A stretch of DNA of 64,000 nucleotides from JBFLVU01 sp964589625 (GTDB lineage Bacteria > Acidobacteriota > UBA4820 > DSQY01), in contig CAZPSH010000015.1 in NCBI GenBank assembly GCA_964589625.1, positions 3,964-67,963 of the forward strand, written 5' to 3'. Positions 25,436 through 34,439 of this stretch are shown piece after piece; position 1 is the stretch's first letter, and each line of letters starts with the position of its first letter. The notes under the pieces are model-generated. The model saw only the letters and a program-made list of their open reading frames with translations. It did no database searches and had not been told where the DNA came from. The position numbers and the translations under genes were made by a program.

Positions 25436-28270
25436 ATGCCCGACGCCCAGCCCATCGGCAAAAGAACGTTCATCCCCGGCCAGCTCATCGTCAACTCCCC
25501 GTACGAGGAGCCGTCGAGTTTCTGGAGTTACGACCGCAAGAGCCGTATGTTCGAGCGCAAGGCGGGGCGGCGGCCGGCGGGATACATACGCGCGACGCCG
25601 GGCTCGGCGGCCTTCGACGATCCGGGGGTTTTCGTTGAACTGCCGCTCGTGAACCTGATCCGCCCGCGCGTACGGGCGTGGCGGGAGGCAGGCTATGCGG
25701 GCACTACGGGGATCACTCGGCGCTTGCTGGAACACTGGCGCCAGCCGGAGGAGCGGCGGGACAGCCGCTTCTTTTTCTGCCAACTGGAAGCCATGGAGAC
25801 GCTGATTTGGCTGGCGGAGGCCGACCCGGCCGAGAAGGCGGGCGTGCGAATTCCCGGGGACGGGGGGCCCTTTCCCCGGCTCTGCGCCAAGATGGCCACG
25901 GGCACCGGCAAGACGATCGTGATGGCCATGCTGGCGGCCTGGCAGATCCTGAACAAGGTGACCTATCCGCAGGATGGGCGCTTCTGCCGGCACGTCTTTG
26001 TCGTGGCCCCCGGGCTGACGGTCAAGAACCGGCTCCAGGTCCTCTTGCCGGACCGCCCGGGGAATTACTACGACGCTTTCAACATCGTTCCCGCTTCTCT
26101 GGCGGAGAAATTGCGGCTGGGGGTGATCCGCATCCGGAATTGGCATGTCCTGAACTGGGATACGGAGGAGAAGGTCTCCAAGCGGCGAAGCGTGGACAAG
26201 CGGGGCCCGTTGAGCGACGAGGCGTACACCCGCGAGGTGCTGGGGGAGATGGCGGCGGCTCGAAACTTCCTCGTGATCAACGACGAGGCCCATCACGCAT
26301 GGCGCGTCCCTTCGGGCGGGGACGGCGGCTGGAGCCGCGCGGAACTGGAGGAGGCGACGAAGTGGATCGGCGGTCTCGACCGGCTGCACAAGACGCGAGG
26401 GGTCGCGACCTGTTACGACTTTTCCGCCACCCCGTTCGTTCCCTCTGGAAAGAAGGTCTCGGAGGAGGCCCTCTTTGGCTGGATTGTCTCCGACTTCGGC
26501 CTCAATGACGCCATCGAGTCGGGGCTCGTGAAGACTCCTCGGGTGGTGGTCCGCGACGACGGCAAGCTGAGCACGGAGTACAAGTCCCGCCTGTATCACA
26601 TCTACGCCGACTCGGAGGTCAAGGACGACCTGAACCGGAAAGCGGAACCGCAGGAGCCGCTTCCCGATCTCGTCACGAACGGGTACTACCTCCTGGGCAA
26701 GGATTGGCTGGAGACGGCCAGGGCATGGGAAGGGCAGAACTATCCGGTGCCGCCCGTCCTGATCACTGTGGCCAACCGGACGGAGACGGCCGCGAGAATC
26801 AAGTACGCTTTCGACCACGGCAAGATCCGCATTGACGAATTGACCGCCCCCGAGAAAACCCTCCACATCGATTCGAAGGTGCTCGACCTGGCCGAAGCCA
26901 GGGCGGAACCGGAGGAACTCGGCGGGGGTGCGGAGGGTGAAGACCCGGCGGAGGAGGCCGGCGCCGATGGAGCCGGATCGGAGAAGAGGCTCACCCGCCA
27001 GCAGCTTGCGGAGAAACTCAGGCAGGTCGTGGACACGGTGGGGCAGATCGGCAAGCCGGGGGAGGCCATACAGAAGGTGATTTCGGTCGGTATGCTCTCG
27101 GAAGGGTGGGATGCCAAGACCGTCACGCACATCATGGGCTTGCGCGCCTTCAGCAGCCAGCTCCTCTGCGAGCAGGTGGTCGGGAGGGGGCTGCGACGCA
27201 CGGCCTACGATGTGAACCCGAAGACGGGCCTGTTTGACGCCGAATACGTGAACATCTTCGGAGTGCCCTTTACCTTTTTGCCGCATGAGGGCGGGGAGGA
27301 CAGCCCCCCGCCGCCCCCGCAACCCAAGACGCTCGTTCAGCCGGTGCCTTCGAAGCGTGCGTTTTCCATTTCGTGGCCGAACGTTCTGCGTATCGAGCAC
27401 GTGTTCGAGCCCCGCCTTTCGCTGGACTTGAGCCGGGTCCCGGTGCTCGTGGTGGATGCGGCCTCAATGGCCACGCGGGCGGAGCTGGCCCCGGTCTTGG
27501 AAGGAAAGCCGGACGTCACCCACTTGACGGAGATTGACCTTCGGTCCCTGGGCCAGAAGTTCCGCATGCAGAAGATCATCTTCGAGGCGGCGCGCGACGT
27601 TTTCGAGCAGATGAGGCCTTCGTGGACGGGCAACAAGGAGGCCTTGCTTTCGCAGGTCATCGGCCTCGTGGATCTCTTCCTTGGGTCGGAACGGATTCGA
27701 ATCAAGCCGGACCTGTTTCACCAGGACGAGCTTCGACGGAGGATCGCCCTGACCTTGAACATGAACAAGGTCGTTCAGCATATCTGGGAAGCCATTCGCG
27801 AGAGCAGCACTCGCGCTTTGGTCCCCGTTCTGGACCCGGTGCGCCCGTTGCGGTCCACGGAGGACGTGCGGCCCTGGTACACGGGCCGCCCCTGCGAAGT
27901 CACCCAGAGGTCTCACATTAGCCACTGCGTCTTCGACAGTACGTGGGAGGCCAGCGAGGCGTTCCACCTGGACCACAGCGAACTCGTGGAGGCCTGGGTC
28001 AAGAATGACCATCTTGGCTTCGAGGTCCTCTATATCTTCAACGGGGTGGTTCACAAGTTCAGGCCCGATTTTCTGATCCGCCTCAAGGGGGGGATTCAAC
28101 TGGCGTTGGAGGTCAAGGGCCAGGACGATCAAAGAAACCAGACAAAGCGCTCCTTCCTCGACGAATGGGTGCGCGCCGTGAACGCGCGCGGCGGGTTCGG
28201 AACTTGGACTTGGGACGTGTCCCGCGAGCCGAAGGACATCGAGGCAATCCTCCACCGCCACGCGAAATAG
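25436..28270 (+). CDS. res: Type III restriction enzyme Res subunit (helicase-nuclease)
   Basis: A 944-residue SF2 helicase with a C-terminal nuclease. Walker A is MATGTGKTIVMAM (about 152-164), DEAH box INDEAHHAWR (about 280-289), motif III YDFSATPF, and motif VI QVVGRGLRRTA (about 578-588). The C-terminal PD-(D/E)xK site reads FRPDFLIRLKGG followed by LALEVKGQ (about 873-895), with all catalytic residues in place. An acidic, low-complexity insert lies near 490-520. With Mod it forms the ATP-dependent type III endonuclease. It closely follows the AAA and TOPRIM-like genes, all on the same strand. Confidence 0.93.
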   Translation: MPDAQPIGKRTFIPGQLIVNSPYEEPSSFWSYDRKSRMFERKAGRRPAGYIRATPGSAAFDDPGVFVELPLVNLIRPRVRAWREAGYAGTTGITRRLLEHWRQPEERRDSRFFFCQLEAMETLIWLAEADPAEKAGVRIPGDGGPFPRLCAKMATGTGKTIVMAMLAAWQILNKVTYPQDGRFCRHVFVVAPGLTVKNRLQVLLPDRPGNYYDAFNIVPASLAEKLRLGVIRIRNWHVLNWDTEEKVSKRRSVDKRGPLSDEAYTREVLGEMAAARNFLVINDEAHHAWRVPSGGDGGWSRAELEEATKWIGGLDRLHKTRGVATCYDFSATPFVPSGKKVSEEALFGWIVSDFGLNDAIESGLVKTPRVVVRDDGKLSTEYKSRLYHIYADSEVKDDLNRKAEPQEPLPDLVTNGYYLLGKDWLETARAWEGQNYPVPPVLITVANRTETAARIKYAFDHGKIRIDELTAPEKTLHIDSKVLDLAEARAEPEELGGGAEGEDPAEEAGADGAGSEKRLTRQQLAEKLRQVVDTVGQIGKPGEAIQKVISVGMLSEGWDAKTVTHIMGLRAFSSQLLCEQVVGRGLRRTAYDVNPKTGLFDAEYVNIFGVPFTFLPHEGGEDSPPPPPQPKTLVQPVPSKRAFSISWPNVLRIEHVFEPRLSLDLSRVPVLVVDAASMATRAELAPVLEGKPDVTHLTEIDLRSLGQKFRMQKIIFEAARDVFEQMRPSWTGNKEALLSQVIGLVDLFLGSERIRIKPDLFHQDELRRRIALTLNMNKVVQHIWEAIRESSTRALVPVLDPVRPLRSTEDVRPWYTGRPCEVTQRSHISHCVFDSTWEASEAFHLDHSELVEAWVKNDHLGFEVLYIFNGVVHKFRPDFLIRLKGGIQLALEVKGQDDQRNQTKRSFLDEWVRAVNARGGFGTWTWDVSREPKDIEAILHRHAK

Positions 28271-28367
28271 CCGAACTGGATTTGGAGCCCGGAGGGGACA
28301 AGGCGTGCCGCCTGGTTCGCCGGGCCCGTTCTGCCACCACGTGGCTTTAAAGGGGGCCTTCGTGGGC

Positions 28368-28389
28368 GGGCGGCCGCGGAGGGCCGCCC
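28368..28389. terminator. Strong hairpin between convergent res and dmeF
   Basis: GGGCGGCC, a six-base loop, then GGCCGCCC: a perfect 8-bp GC stem adjoining the dmeF stop codon and 98 bases past res. There is no T-run on either side, so it may be a weak or Rho-assisted bidirectional terminator. Confidence 0.4.
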
Positions 28390-29340
28390 CTAGGGCGCGG
28401 GGTGCTGTCGGACTTCGATGGAGACGTGGGCGAGGCCGAGGTTCGTGGGGAGGCGGTCTCGGTATTGGTCGGGGGTGGCGGGCCGGCGGGCGACGACGGA
28501 GAGGATGAGGGCGTAAAGGCCCGGGCCGATGGACCACAGGTGCAGGTCGGCGACGCGGGCGTCGCCGTCGGATTCGATGCCCCGCCGGATGGCCCCGGCC
28601 AGGTCTTCCGGGCCCTGGCGGTCGAGGAGGACGCGCCCGGCCGAGCGCAGGAGGCCGAGGGACCACCGGGCCACGAGGGCGGCTCCCACGAGGCCCATGG
28701 CGGGGTCGGCCCAGGCGAGGGCGAGGTACTTGGCGGCGAAGAGGGCCACGATGGCGAGGACGGAAGTGAGGGCATCGGCGAGCACGTGGAGGTACGCGGA
28801 GCGGAGGTTGTGGTCGTGCCCGTGGCCCCCTGCGTGGGCGTGGGGGTGGGCGTCTTCGCCCGCCCCGGCCGGCTCGTGGGCGTGACCGGCCTCCTCCGGA
28901 CCGCGGCGGCCCAGGATGTAGGCGCACAGGCCGTTCACGATCAGGCCGAGGGCCGCCACGAGGATGGCCTGGTCGAAACGGATGTCCACGGGGTGGACGA
29001 GGCGTCCCACGCTCCCCCAGACCATCAGGACGGCGACGGTGGCGAGGAGGACGGCCCCGCTGTATCCCCCGAGGGCGTTGACCTTGCCCGTCCCGAAGGA
29101 GTACCGCGCGTCGGAGGCGTGGCGGCGGGCGTAGGCGTAGGCGAAGGCGCTGACGGAGAGAGCCACGGCGTGGGAGGCCATGTGGAGGCCGTCGGCCAAG
29201 AGGGCCATGGAGCCGAAGGCCCATCCGGCGGCGATCTCGGCCGCCATCATCAGGAGGGTGAGGACGACCACGATCCGCGTGCGCGCTTCGCCGGGGCTGA
29301 TCCGATCCTGTCCGAAGGTGTGGCTGTGGGAGCCGGGCAT
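28390..29340 (-). CDS. dmeF: Cation diffusion facilitator, DmeF-like
   Basis: A 316-residue inner-membrane metal/proton antiporter of the CDF family with six predicted membrane segments. The N-terminus SHSHTFGQDRISPGEARTR is typical of the DmeF Co(II)/Ni(II) exporters. The TM2 site is ALLADGLHMASHAVA (HxxxD-type with an extra His), and the TM5 site is YLHVLADALTSVLAI. Between them lies a cytoplasmic His-rich loop (GHAHEPAGAGEDAHPHAHAG, then GHGHDH). The ATG at 29340 was chosen because upstream sequence is repeat-derived. Metal specificity could also include zinc. Confidence 0.88.
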   Translation of the reverse strand: MPGSHSHTFGQDRISPGEARTRIVVVLTLLMMAAEIAAGWAFGSMALLADGLHMASHAVALSVSAFAYAYARRHASDARYSFGTGKVNALGGYSGAVLLATVAVLMVWGSVGRLVHPVDIRFDQAILVAALGLIVNGLCAYILGRRGPEEAGHAHEPAGAGEDAHPHAHAGGHGHDHNLRSAYLHVLADALTSVLAIVALFAAKYLALAWADPAMGLVGAALVARWSLGLLRSAGRVLLDRQGPEDLAGAIRRGIESDGDARVADLHLWSIGPGLYALILSVVARRPATPDQYRDRLPTNLGLAHVSIEVRQHPAP

Positions 29341-29684
29341 GAGGGCTTCGGGGCACACGGCGAAACCTCCCCCGCGCGGACGCGGCGTGAGCCGCCACCA
29401 TACCGGCCCACCGCGCCGGACGCAAGGGGAAGGAGGGAAAGGGCATTTGGGATTTCGGATTTGGGATTTCGGATTTGGAGACAAAGGCAGAAGCGGAATC
29501 CGTGGGGCGGGCGCCCTCTAGTCCCCCAGTCCCCTCGTCCCCTCGTCCCCCAGTCCCCTCGTCCCCCAGTCCCCCAGTCCCCTAATCCCGAAAAAAGGGA
29601 ATTGGGGAGGGAAGGACACCTTGAGAGAGGCGGGCGGGCGGTGGCGGTTTCGTCGGGAGGGGGCGGTGGGGTATCCTTGGGCCC
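29341..29684. repeat. Gene-free strip with G-rich octamer tract and ATTTCGG tract
   Basis: A tract of 7-mers alternating GGGATTT and CGGATTT lies at 29445-29478. An 8-base repeat with GTCCCC cores (GTCCCCCA/GTCCCCTC) covers 29520-29588. On the minus strand the latter has many GGGG runs spaced by 3-4 bases and could fold into G-quadruplexes. The strip lies between divergent dmeF and lpxK. Neither repeat is translated. Confidence 0.6.
29672..29677 (+). promoter_or_regulatory. lpxK: -10 element seven bases before the lpxK ATG (possible leaderless start)
   Basis: TATCCT ends eight bases before the lpxK start codon, so transcription would begin at or next to the A of the ATG. No ribosome site is present in the GTATCCTTGGGCCC stretch ahead of the ATG. 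Confidence 0.35.
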
Positions 29685-30731
29685 ATGGAACGGGATGGGG
29701 CGAGGCCGGCGGAGGATTCCACACCCCTGTGGTCCCGCGCCCTGCTCCCCCTGGGCGCGGCGTTCCTGGGGATAGCCCGACTTAAGACCTTTCTCTACGA
29801 TAGGCGGCTCTTGGAACGGGCGGCCCTGCCCGCCCCGGCGGTTTCGGTGGGCAACCTGACCTTCGGAGGTACGGGGAAAACGCCCGTGACCCTGGCCCTG
29901 GCCCGCCTCCTGCGGGAGCGCGGAGAGCGCCCGGCGGTCCTCCTGCGGGGGTACGGCCGTCGCACGTCGGCCCCCCTGCGGGTTTTCCCGTCGAGCGACC
30001 CCGATACGGTCGGCGAGGAGGCCCTCCTGTACGTTCGATCCCTGCCGGACCTGCCCGTGGCCGTGGCGGGGCACCGAGAGGAGGGTGCCGCGCTCCTGGC
30101 TTCCGAAGCGCCCACCGTTTTCCTCCTCGACGACGCCTTTCAGCACCAGCGCGTGGCCAGGAACCTGGACCTCCTGGTGGTGGACGCCTCCCGGGCGGGC
30201 GACCTGAGGACGCCCCCCGCGGGGCGCCTGAGGGAGCCCCTCTCGGCGGCCTCCCGCGCCCGCCTCCTGGTGGTCACACGCGGGGAGGAGGTCCCCGCCC
30301 CCCTCGCCCGGCTCTGGGGCGCGCGCCCGCTGATCCGGGCGCGCTTCCGTTGGTCCGGAGAGCCCGAATCGGCTCCCGCCGGCGTGACCTGGGACGCCCT
30401 CGCCGCGTGCAGGTTCGTGGCCTTTGCGGGTATCGGCCATCCGAAGGCCTTCTTCGACCAGGCCAGGTCCCGAGGCCTGGACCTGGCGGCGGCCCTCCCC
30501 TTCCCCGACCACGCCGCGCCCACGGCCGATCGGCGCGCGGCCCTGTTTGAGGCGGTCCGCGCCTCGGGCGCCGGGGCGGTCCTCACGACCGAAAAGGACG
30601 CCGTCAAGTGGGCCCCGGCCTGGACCGGCGCCGTGCCCCTCGTCTGGCCGAGGCTCGAGGTGGAGTTCGACGACCCGAAAGGGCTCCTGGAGGCCCTGCT
30701 GGAGGAGACCCTCGCCCGGAGGTCCGCGTGA
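29685..30731 (+). CDS. lpxK: Tetraacyldisaccharide 4'-kinase
   Basis: A 348-residue membrane-associated kinase that phosphorylates the 4' position of the lipid A disaccharide. It has the P-loop-like VSVGNLTFGGTGKTPVTLAL (about 53-72), RGYGR, the FLLDDAFQHQ motif and TTEKDAVKWAP near the end, all LpxK hallmarks. Length is typical (320-350). It starts a plus-strand pair with priA, whose GTG overlaps the lpxK stop by four bases. The ATG lacks a Shine-Dalgarno site and may be leaderless. Confidence 0.95.
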   Translation: MERDGARPAEDSTPLWSRALLPLGAAFLGIARLKTFLYDRRLLERAALPAPAVSVGNLTFGGTGKTPVTLALARLLRERGERPAVLLRGYGRRTSAPLRVFPSSDPDTVGEEALLYVRSLPDLPVAVAGHREEGAALLASEAPTVFLLDDAFQHQRVARNLDLLVVDASRAGDLRTPPAGRLREPLSAASRARLLVVTRGEEVPAPLARLWGARPLIRARFRWSGEPESAPAGVTWDALAACRFVAFAGIGHPKAFFDQARSRGLDLAAALPFPDHAAPTADRRAALFEAVRASGAGAVLTTEKDAVKWAPAWTGAVPLVWPRLEVEFDDPKGLLEALLEETLARRSA

Positions 30732-33157
30732 GGCCCGACGGGCCGAGCTCCCCGCCGGAGGTCCGGCGCGTCCAGGTGGCCCTCCCCGTGCCGCCCCGGA
30801 AGGTCTTCACCTACGGCCTGCCGGAGGGCCTGCCCGAGGCGCCGCCGGGCTCCCGCGTGCGGGTCCCCTTCTCCGGGAGGACCCTCGTGGGATGGGTCGT
30901 GGAGGAGGGCGGGGAAGCCGTCCCCGCCCCGCTGAAGCCGGTGCAGGAGGTGCTGGACCGGACGCCCCTCCTTCCCGGGGACCTGCTGTCCTTCACCCGG
31001 TGGGTGGCCGACTACTACCTCGTCTCCTGGGGGTCGGTCCTGCGGTGCGCCTATCCTTCGGCCCTCGACCCCTCGCCGCGGGCGCGCTACCGCCTGGGTC
31101 CGGTCCCCGATCCGCCGCCTCCCGCCCTCGTCCCCCTCTTCGACCTGCTGGCCGAAGGCCCTCTCTCGGCGGCCCGCCTGTCGGAGCGCCTCGGCGCCGA
31201 CGCCCTGCCGGATCTTTGGGAGGCCGTGGGCGAGGGGTGGGTCCTGGAGGAAACCCTCTGGAAGGCTCGCCGCTCCTACGCCCGGAGGGACCGCGTCGCT
31301 CTCCTCCTCCCGCCCGAGGAGGCCGCCGCACGCGCCCAGGACCGAAGCTTGGCCCCGCCCCTGAGGAAGGCCCTCAAGGCCCTCCTCGCCTTCCAGACCC
31401 GGGGGTTTCCCCTCCTCCACGAGGCCGCGCGGCTGGCCCGCGTGCCCCAGCACGTCTTCTTCGATCTCTCGGAGGCGGGCTGGGCGGAGCTCTTCGACCT
31501 GGTGCCGCCGGACCGCGTGGCCGCGCCCTCGCCCCACGTCCTCTCGGCCGAGCAGGCCCAAGCCGTTGCGGCGGTCTTTGAGACCCTCAGGGAGGAGCGC
31601 CACGCCACGTTCCTGCTCTTCGGGGTCACGGGATCGGGCAAGACGGAGGTATTCCTGCGCCTGATGGCCGAAGCCCTCTCCCTCGGGGGGACCGCACTCT
31701 ATCTGGTGCCGGAGATCTCCCTCACCTCCCTCCTGGCCAGGAGGCTCATCGCGCGCTTTGGGAGCGCGGTGGCGGTTCTCCACTCCTCCATGACGGAGGT
31801 GGAGCGGGTGCGCCAATGGCGCCGCGTCCGCCGGGGGGAGGCCCGGGTCGTCATCGGCCCCCGGTCGGCGCTCTTCGCGCCCTTGCCGGACCTGCGCCTG
31901 ATCGTGGTGGACGAGGAGCACGATCCCAGTTACAAGCAGCAGGAGTTCCCCCGATACCACGCCCGGGACATGGCCGTGGTGCGGGGGGGGATCCTGGGGG
32001 TCCCCGTGGTCCTGGGATCCGCCACACCGTCGGTGGAGAGCTTCTACAACGCCACCGAGGCCGGGAAATACACCCTGCTGAGGCTTCCGGAGCGGGCGGG
32101 CGGCGCCTCCCTGCCCCCGGTGACGGCCGTGGACATGCGGGAGGAGTTCCGAACGAAGGGCGTCCGCGCTCCCCTCTCGGACACCCTCCTCGAAGCCATC
32201 GGCCAGACGCTGGCCCGCGGCGAACAGGCCCTGATCCTCCGGAACCGCCTGGGGTTCTCCACCTTCGTCCTGTGCCGGGAATGCGGCAAGACCATCCAGT
32301 GCCCGAACTGCTCCGTCTCCCTCACCTTCCACCGGAAGTGGGGCGGCCTGAAGTGCCACTTCTGCGGCCACCGGGCGGAGACGCCAGAGGCCTGCCCCTC
32401 CTGCGGGGGCGGGTGCCTGCAGTTCCTCGGGGAAGGCACCGAGAAGGTGGAGGACCTGCTGGCGGAGGCCTTCCCCGGGACCCGGGTCGCGAGGATGGAC
32501 CGGGAGGAGGTCCGGACGGGAGCCGAGTTCGACCGGCTGTGGACCGATTTCGAGCGAGGCCGCGTCGGCATCCTCGTGGGGACCCAGATGGTCGCCAAGG
32601 GCCACGACGTGCCGAACGTGACCCTGGCCGGCGTCCTCTCAGCGGACTTCATCCTCGGGATGCCGGACTTCCGGGCGGCGGAGCGGGTCTTCCAGCTCGT
32701 GACCCAGGCGGCAGGCCGCGCGGGACGCGGGAACCTGGCCGGAAGGGTCATCCTCCAGTCCTACCACCCCGACCATTACGCCGTGGCCGCGTCCCTGAGC
32801 CACGACTTCGAGGCCTTCTACGAAAAGGACATCCGCTACCGGAAGACGGTGGGCTACCCGCCCGTGGAGGCGCTTGCCCGCCTGGAGATGCGCCACAAGG
32901 ACCTTCCCAAGTTGGACGCCTTGTGCGCCGAGGTCTCCGCCGCCTTGCGCGGGGCGGGAGCGAAGGGGATTCGGGTCTTCGGGCCGGTGGACGCCCCCCG
33001 CCCGAGGCTGGAAGGGAAGCACCGCCGCCACGTCCTCCTGCGGGCCCCCCAGCGCCGCCGCCTTCAGGCCCTCCTCGAAGAACTCCTCCGCGGCGACCTC
33101 GCGCGGCGCATCCCTTCCCACCTCCTCGTCGAAATGGACCCCTACCAAATGATGTGA
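30728..33157 (+). CDS. priA: Primosomal replication restart helicase PriA
   Basis: An 809-residue 3'-5' SF2 helicase that reloads the replisome at stalled forks. The N-terminal DNA-binding domain starts VRRVQVALPVPPRKVFTYGL. Walker A is FGVTGSGKTEVFL (about 297-309), Walker B VVDEEHDPSYKQQE, and motif III LGSATPSVES. The zinc-binding insert has the paired Cys CRECG...CPNC...CHFCG...CPSCG (about 515-560). The helicase C-terminal part has VAKGHDVPNVTLAGVLSAD and QAAGRAGRG. The start is GTG at 30728, overlapping the lpxK stop (GTGA). The first residues are Pro-rich. Confidence 0.95.
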   Translation: MRPDGPSSPPEVRRVQVALPVPPRKVFTYGLPEGLPEAPPGSRVRVPFSGRTLVGWVVEEGGEAVPAPLKPVQEVLDRTPLLPGDLLSFTRWVADYYLVSWGSVLRCAYPSALDPSPRARYRLGPVPDPPPPALVPLFDLLAEGPLSAARLSERLGADALPDLWEAVGEGWVLEETLWKARRSYARRDRVALLLPPEEAAARAQDRSLAPPLRKALKALLAFQTRGFPLLHEAARLARVPQHVFFDLSEAGWAELFDLVPPDRVAAPSPHVLSAEQAQAVAAVFETLREERHATFLLFGVTGSGKTEVFLRLMAEALSLGGTALYLVPEISLTSLLARRLIARFGSAVAVLHSSMTEVERVRQWRRVRRGEARVVIGPRSALFAPLPDLRLIVVDEEHDPSYKQQEFPRYHARDMAVVRGGILGVPVVLGSATPSVESFYNATEAGKYTLLRLPERAGGASLPPVTAVDMREEFRTKGVRAPLSDTLLEAIGQTLARGEQALILRNRLGFSTFVLCRECGKTIQCPNCSVSLTFHRKWGGLKCHFCGHRAETPEACPSCGGGCLQFLGEGTEKVEDLLAEAFPGTRVARMDREEVRTGAEFDRLWTDFERGRVGILVGTQMVAKGHDVPNVTLAGVLSADFILGMPDFRAAERVFQLVTQAAGRAGRGNLAGRVILQSYHPDHYAVAASLSHDFEAFYEKDIRYRKTVGYPPVEALARLEMRHKDLPKLDALCAEVSAALRGAGAKGIRVFGPVDAPRPRLEGKHRRHVLLRAPQRRRLQALLEELLRGDLARRIPSHLLVEMDPYQMM

Positions 33158-33252
33158 GGCCCTCCGGGCCGTTGGGCGCCCTCGCTCCCTCCCCGCCATT
33201 CCCGAGAGGGCTTGCGCACACCGTGCCTCTCGACCTTTCGGGGGCCGCGCCC

Positions 33253-33258
33253 TATATT
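33253..33258 (+). promoter_or_regulatory. -10 element of the orphan binding-protein gene
   Basis: TATATT at 33253-33258 with TCGACC 17 bases upstream (33230-33235). The predicted start leaves a leader of about 22 nt containing GAGGAGGG. Confidence 0.45.
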
Positions 33259-33286
33259 TTGAAGAAACAAGAGGAGGGCCCAAGCC

Positions 33287-34420
33287 ATGAGGCAAACCTT
33301 GCGGTGTACGTTGGGTCTCCTGGGGGCGGCCTGCATGGTGGCGCTGGGATCCTGCACGTCCATGCAGGAGATCAAGATCGGCGTGGCGGGTCCGCTGAGC
33401 GGCGAGCAGGCCACGCTGGGGCAGGACGTCCTGAACGGAGTCAACCTTGCGGTGGAGGAGTGGAACGCCAAGGGCGGCATCCGGGGGCGCAGGATCGCCG
33501 TCACGCCCGTGGACGACGAAAACGACCCCACCAAGGCCAAGGAGATGGCCTACTACCTGGCGCGGAAGCGGCCCCTCGTGGTCATCGGGCACGTGGATTC
33601 GGGCTGCTCCCTCCAGGCGGCCAAGACTTACCAGGACAACGGGGTCGTCATGATCTCCCCGACTTCGACGAGCCCCAAGCTGACAGAAAGCGGGCAGGAT
33701 CACGTATTCAGGGTGTGCGGCCGAGACGACTTCCAAGGGCGCGCCGCGGCGCTCTGGTTCGTCAAGCAGTACCCGGACCGCTCCGTCGGCGTCGTGAGCG
33801 ACAACAGCGACTACGGCCGGGGCCTCGCCGACGAGTTCGTGAGGAACTACGAGTTCCTGTCCGCCCGCAAGGTCCTCTTCCGCGTGGAACTCCAGCGGGG
33901 CGACCCGAAGCTGGAGCCGGCCCTCTCGCACTGCCTGGAACAGAGGCCCGACCTCCTCTTCTTCGGCGGACTGGCCAACCAGGGCGGCGCCCTGCTGAAG
34001 GCCCTCCGGGAACGCGGCTCGTCGGCGGTCTTCATGGCCGGGGACGGGTGCTTCGGAAAGCCCTTCCTGGAGGCGGCGGGACCGGAGGTGGCCACGGGCT
34101 CCCTGGTGACCTTCTATCCCGACCTCTCAAACATTCCCGGGACCCGCACCGAGACCTTCCTGAGCGGATACCGGGGCCGGTACAAGTCCGAGCCCGGGCC
34201 CTTCGGGATCTTCGGCTACAAGGCCGCTCACGTGGCCCTCAGCGCCATCTCCCAGGCCGGCGTCCCGCTCAACGACCGGACCATCATCGACGCCCTCCAC
34301 CGCCTCACCTTCGAGACGGTCTTCGGCCTCATGCGCTTCTCCGACAAGGGGGACCCCACCGAGACACCCGTGTCCATCTGGGTGGTGGAGGAGGGCACCT
34401 TCAAGGAGATCGGGATCTGA
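33287..34420 (+). CDS. LivJ-type periplasmic amino-acid binding lipoprotein, orphan
   Basis: A 377-residue substrate-binding protein of the branched-chain amino acid/leucine (LivJ, Peripla_BP_6) type. It is exported as a lipoprotein: signal peptide with lipobox ALGSC, Cys 23. The mature part starts IKIGVAGPLSGEQATLGQDV, the usual fold start, and shows VIGHVDSGCSLQAA, ISPTSTSPKLTESG, DNSDYGRGLADEF and GYKAAHVALSAI. No LivHMGF transport genes lie beside it. It may serve a distant transporter or act as a sensor. A good promoter and GAGGAGG site precede it. Confidence 0.9.
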   Translation: MRQTLRCTLGLLGAACMVALGSCTSMQEIKIGVAGPLSGEQATLGQDVLNGVNLAVEEWNAKGGIRGRRIAVTPVDDENDPTKAKEMAYYLARKRPLVVIGHVDSGCSLQAAKTYQDNGVVMISPTSTSPKLTESGQDHVFRVCGRDDFQGRAAALWFVKQYPDRSVGVVSDNSDYGRGLADEFVRNYEFLSARKVLFRVELQRGDPKLEPALSHCLEQRPDLLFFGGLANQGGALLKALRERGSSAVFMAGDGCFGKPFLEAAGPEVATGSLVTFYPDLSNIPGTRTETFLSGYRGRYKSEPGPFGIFGYKAAHVALSAISQAGVPLNDRTIIDALHRLTFETVFGLMRFSDKGDPTETPVSIWVVEEGTFKEIGI

Positions 34421-34439
34421 AGCGGGGGCGGGCCCGGCC

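Noticed and set aside
25244..27400. Long open frame on the minus strand opposite res
   Set aside because: Antisense to a gene with all helicase and nuclease motifs; its own product matches nothing and is Arg/Pro/Leu-rich.
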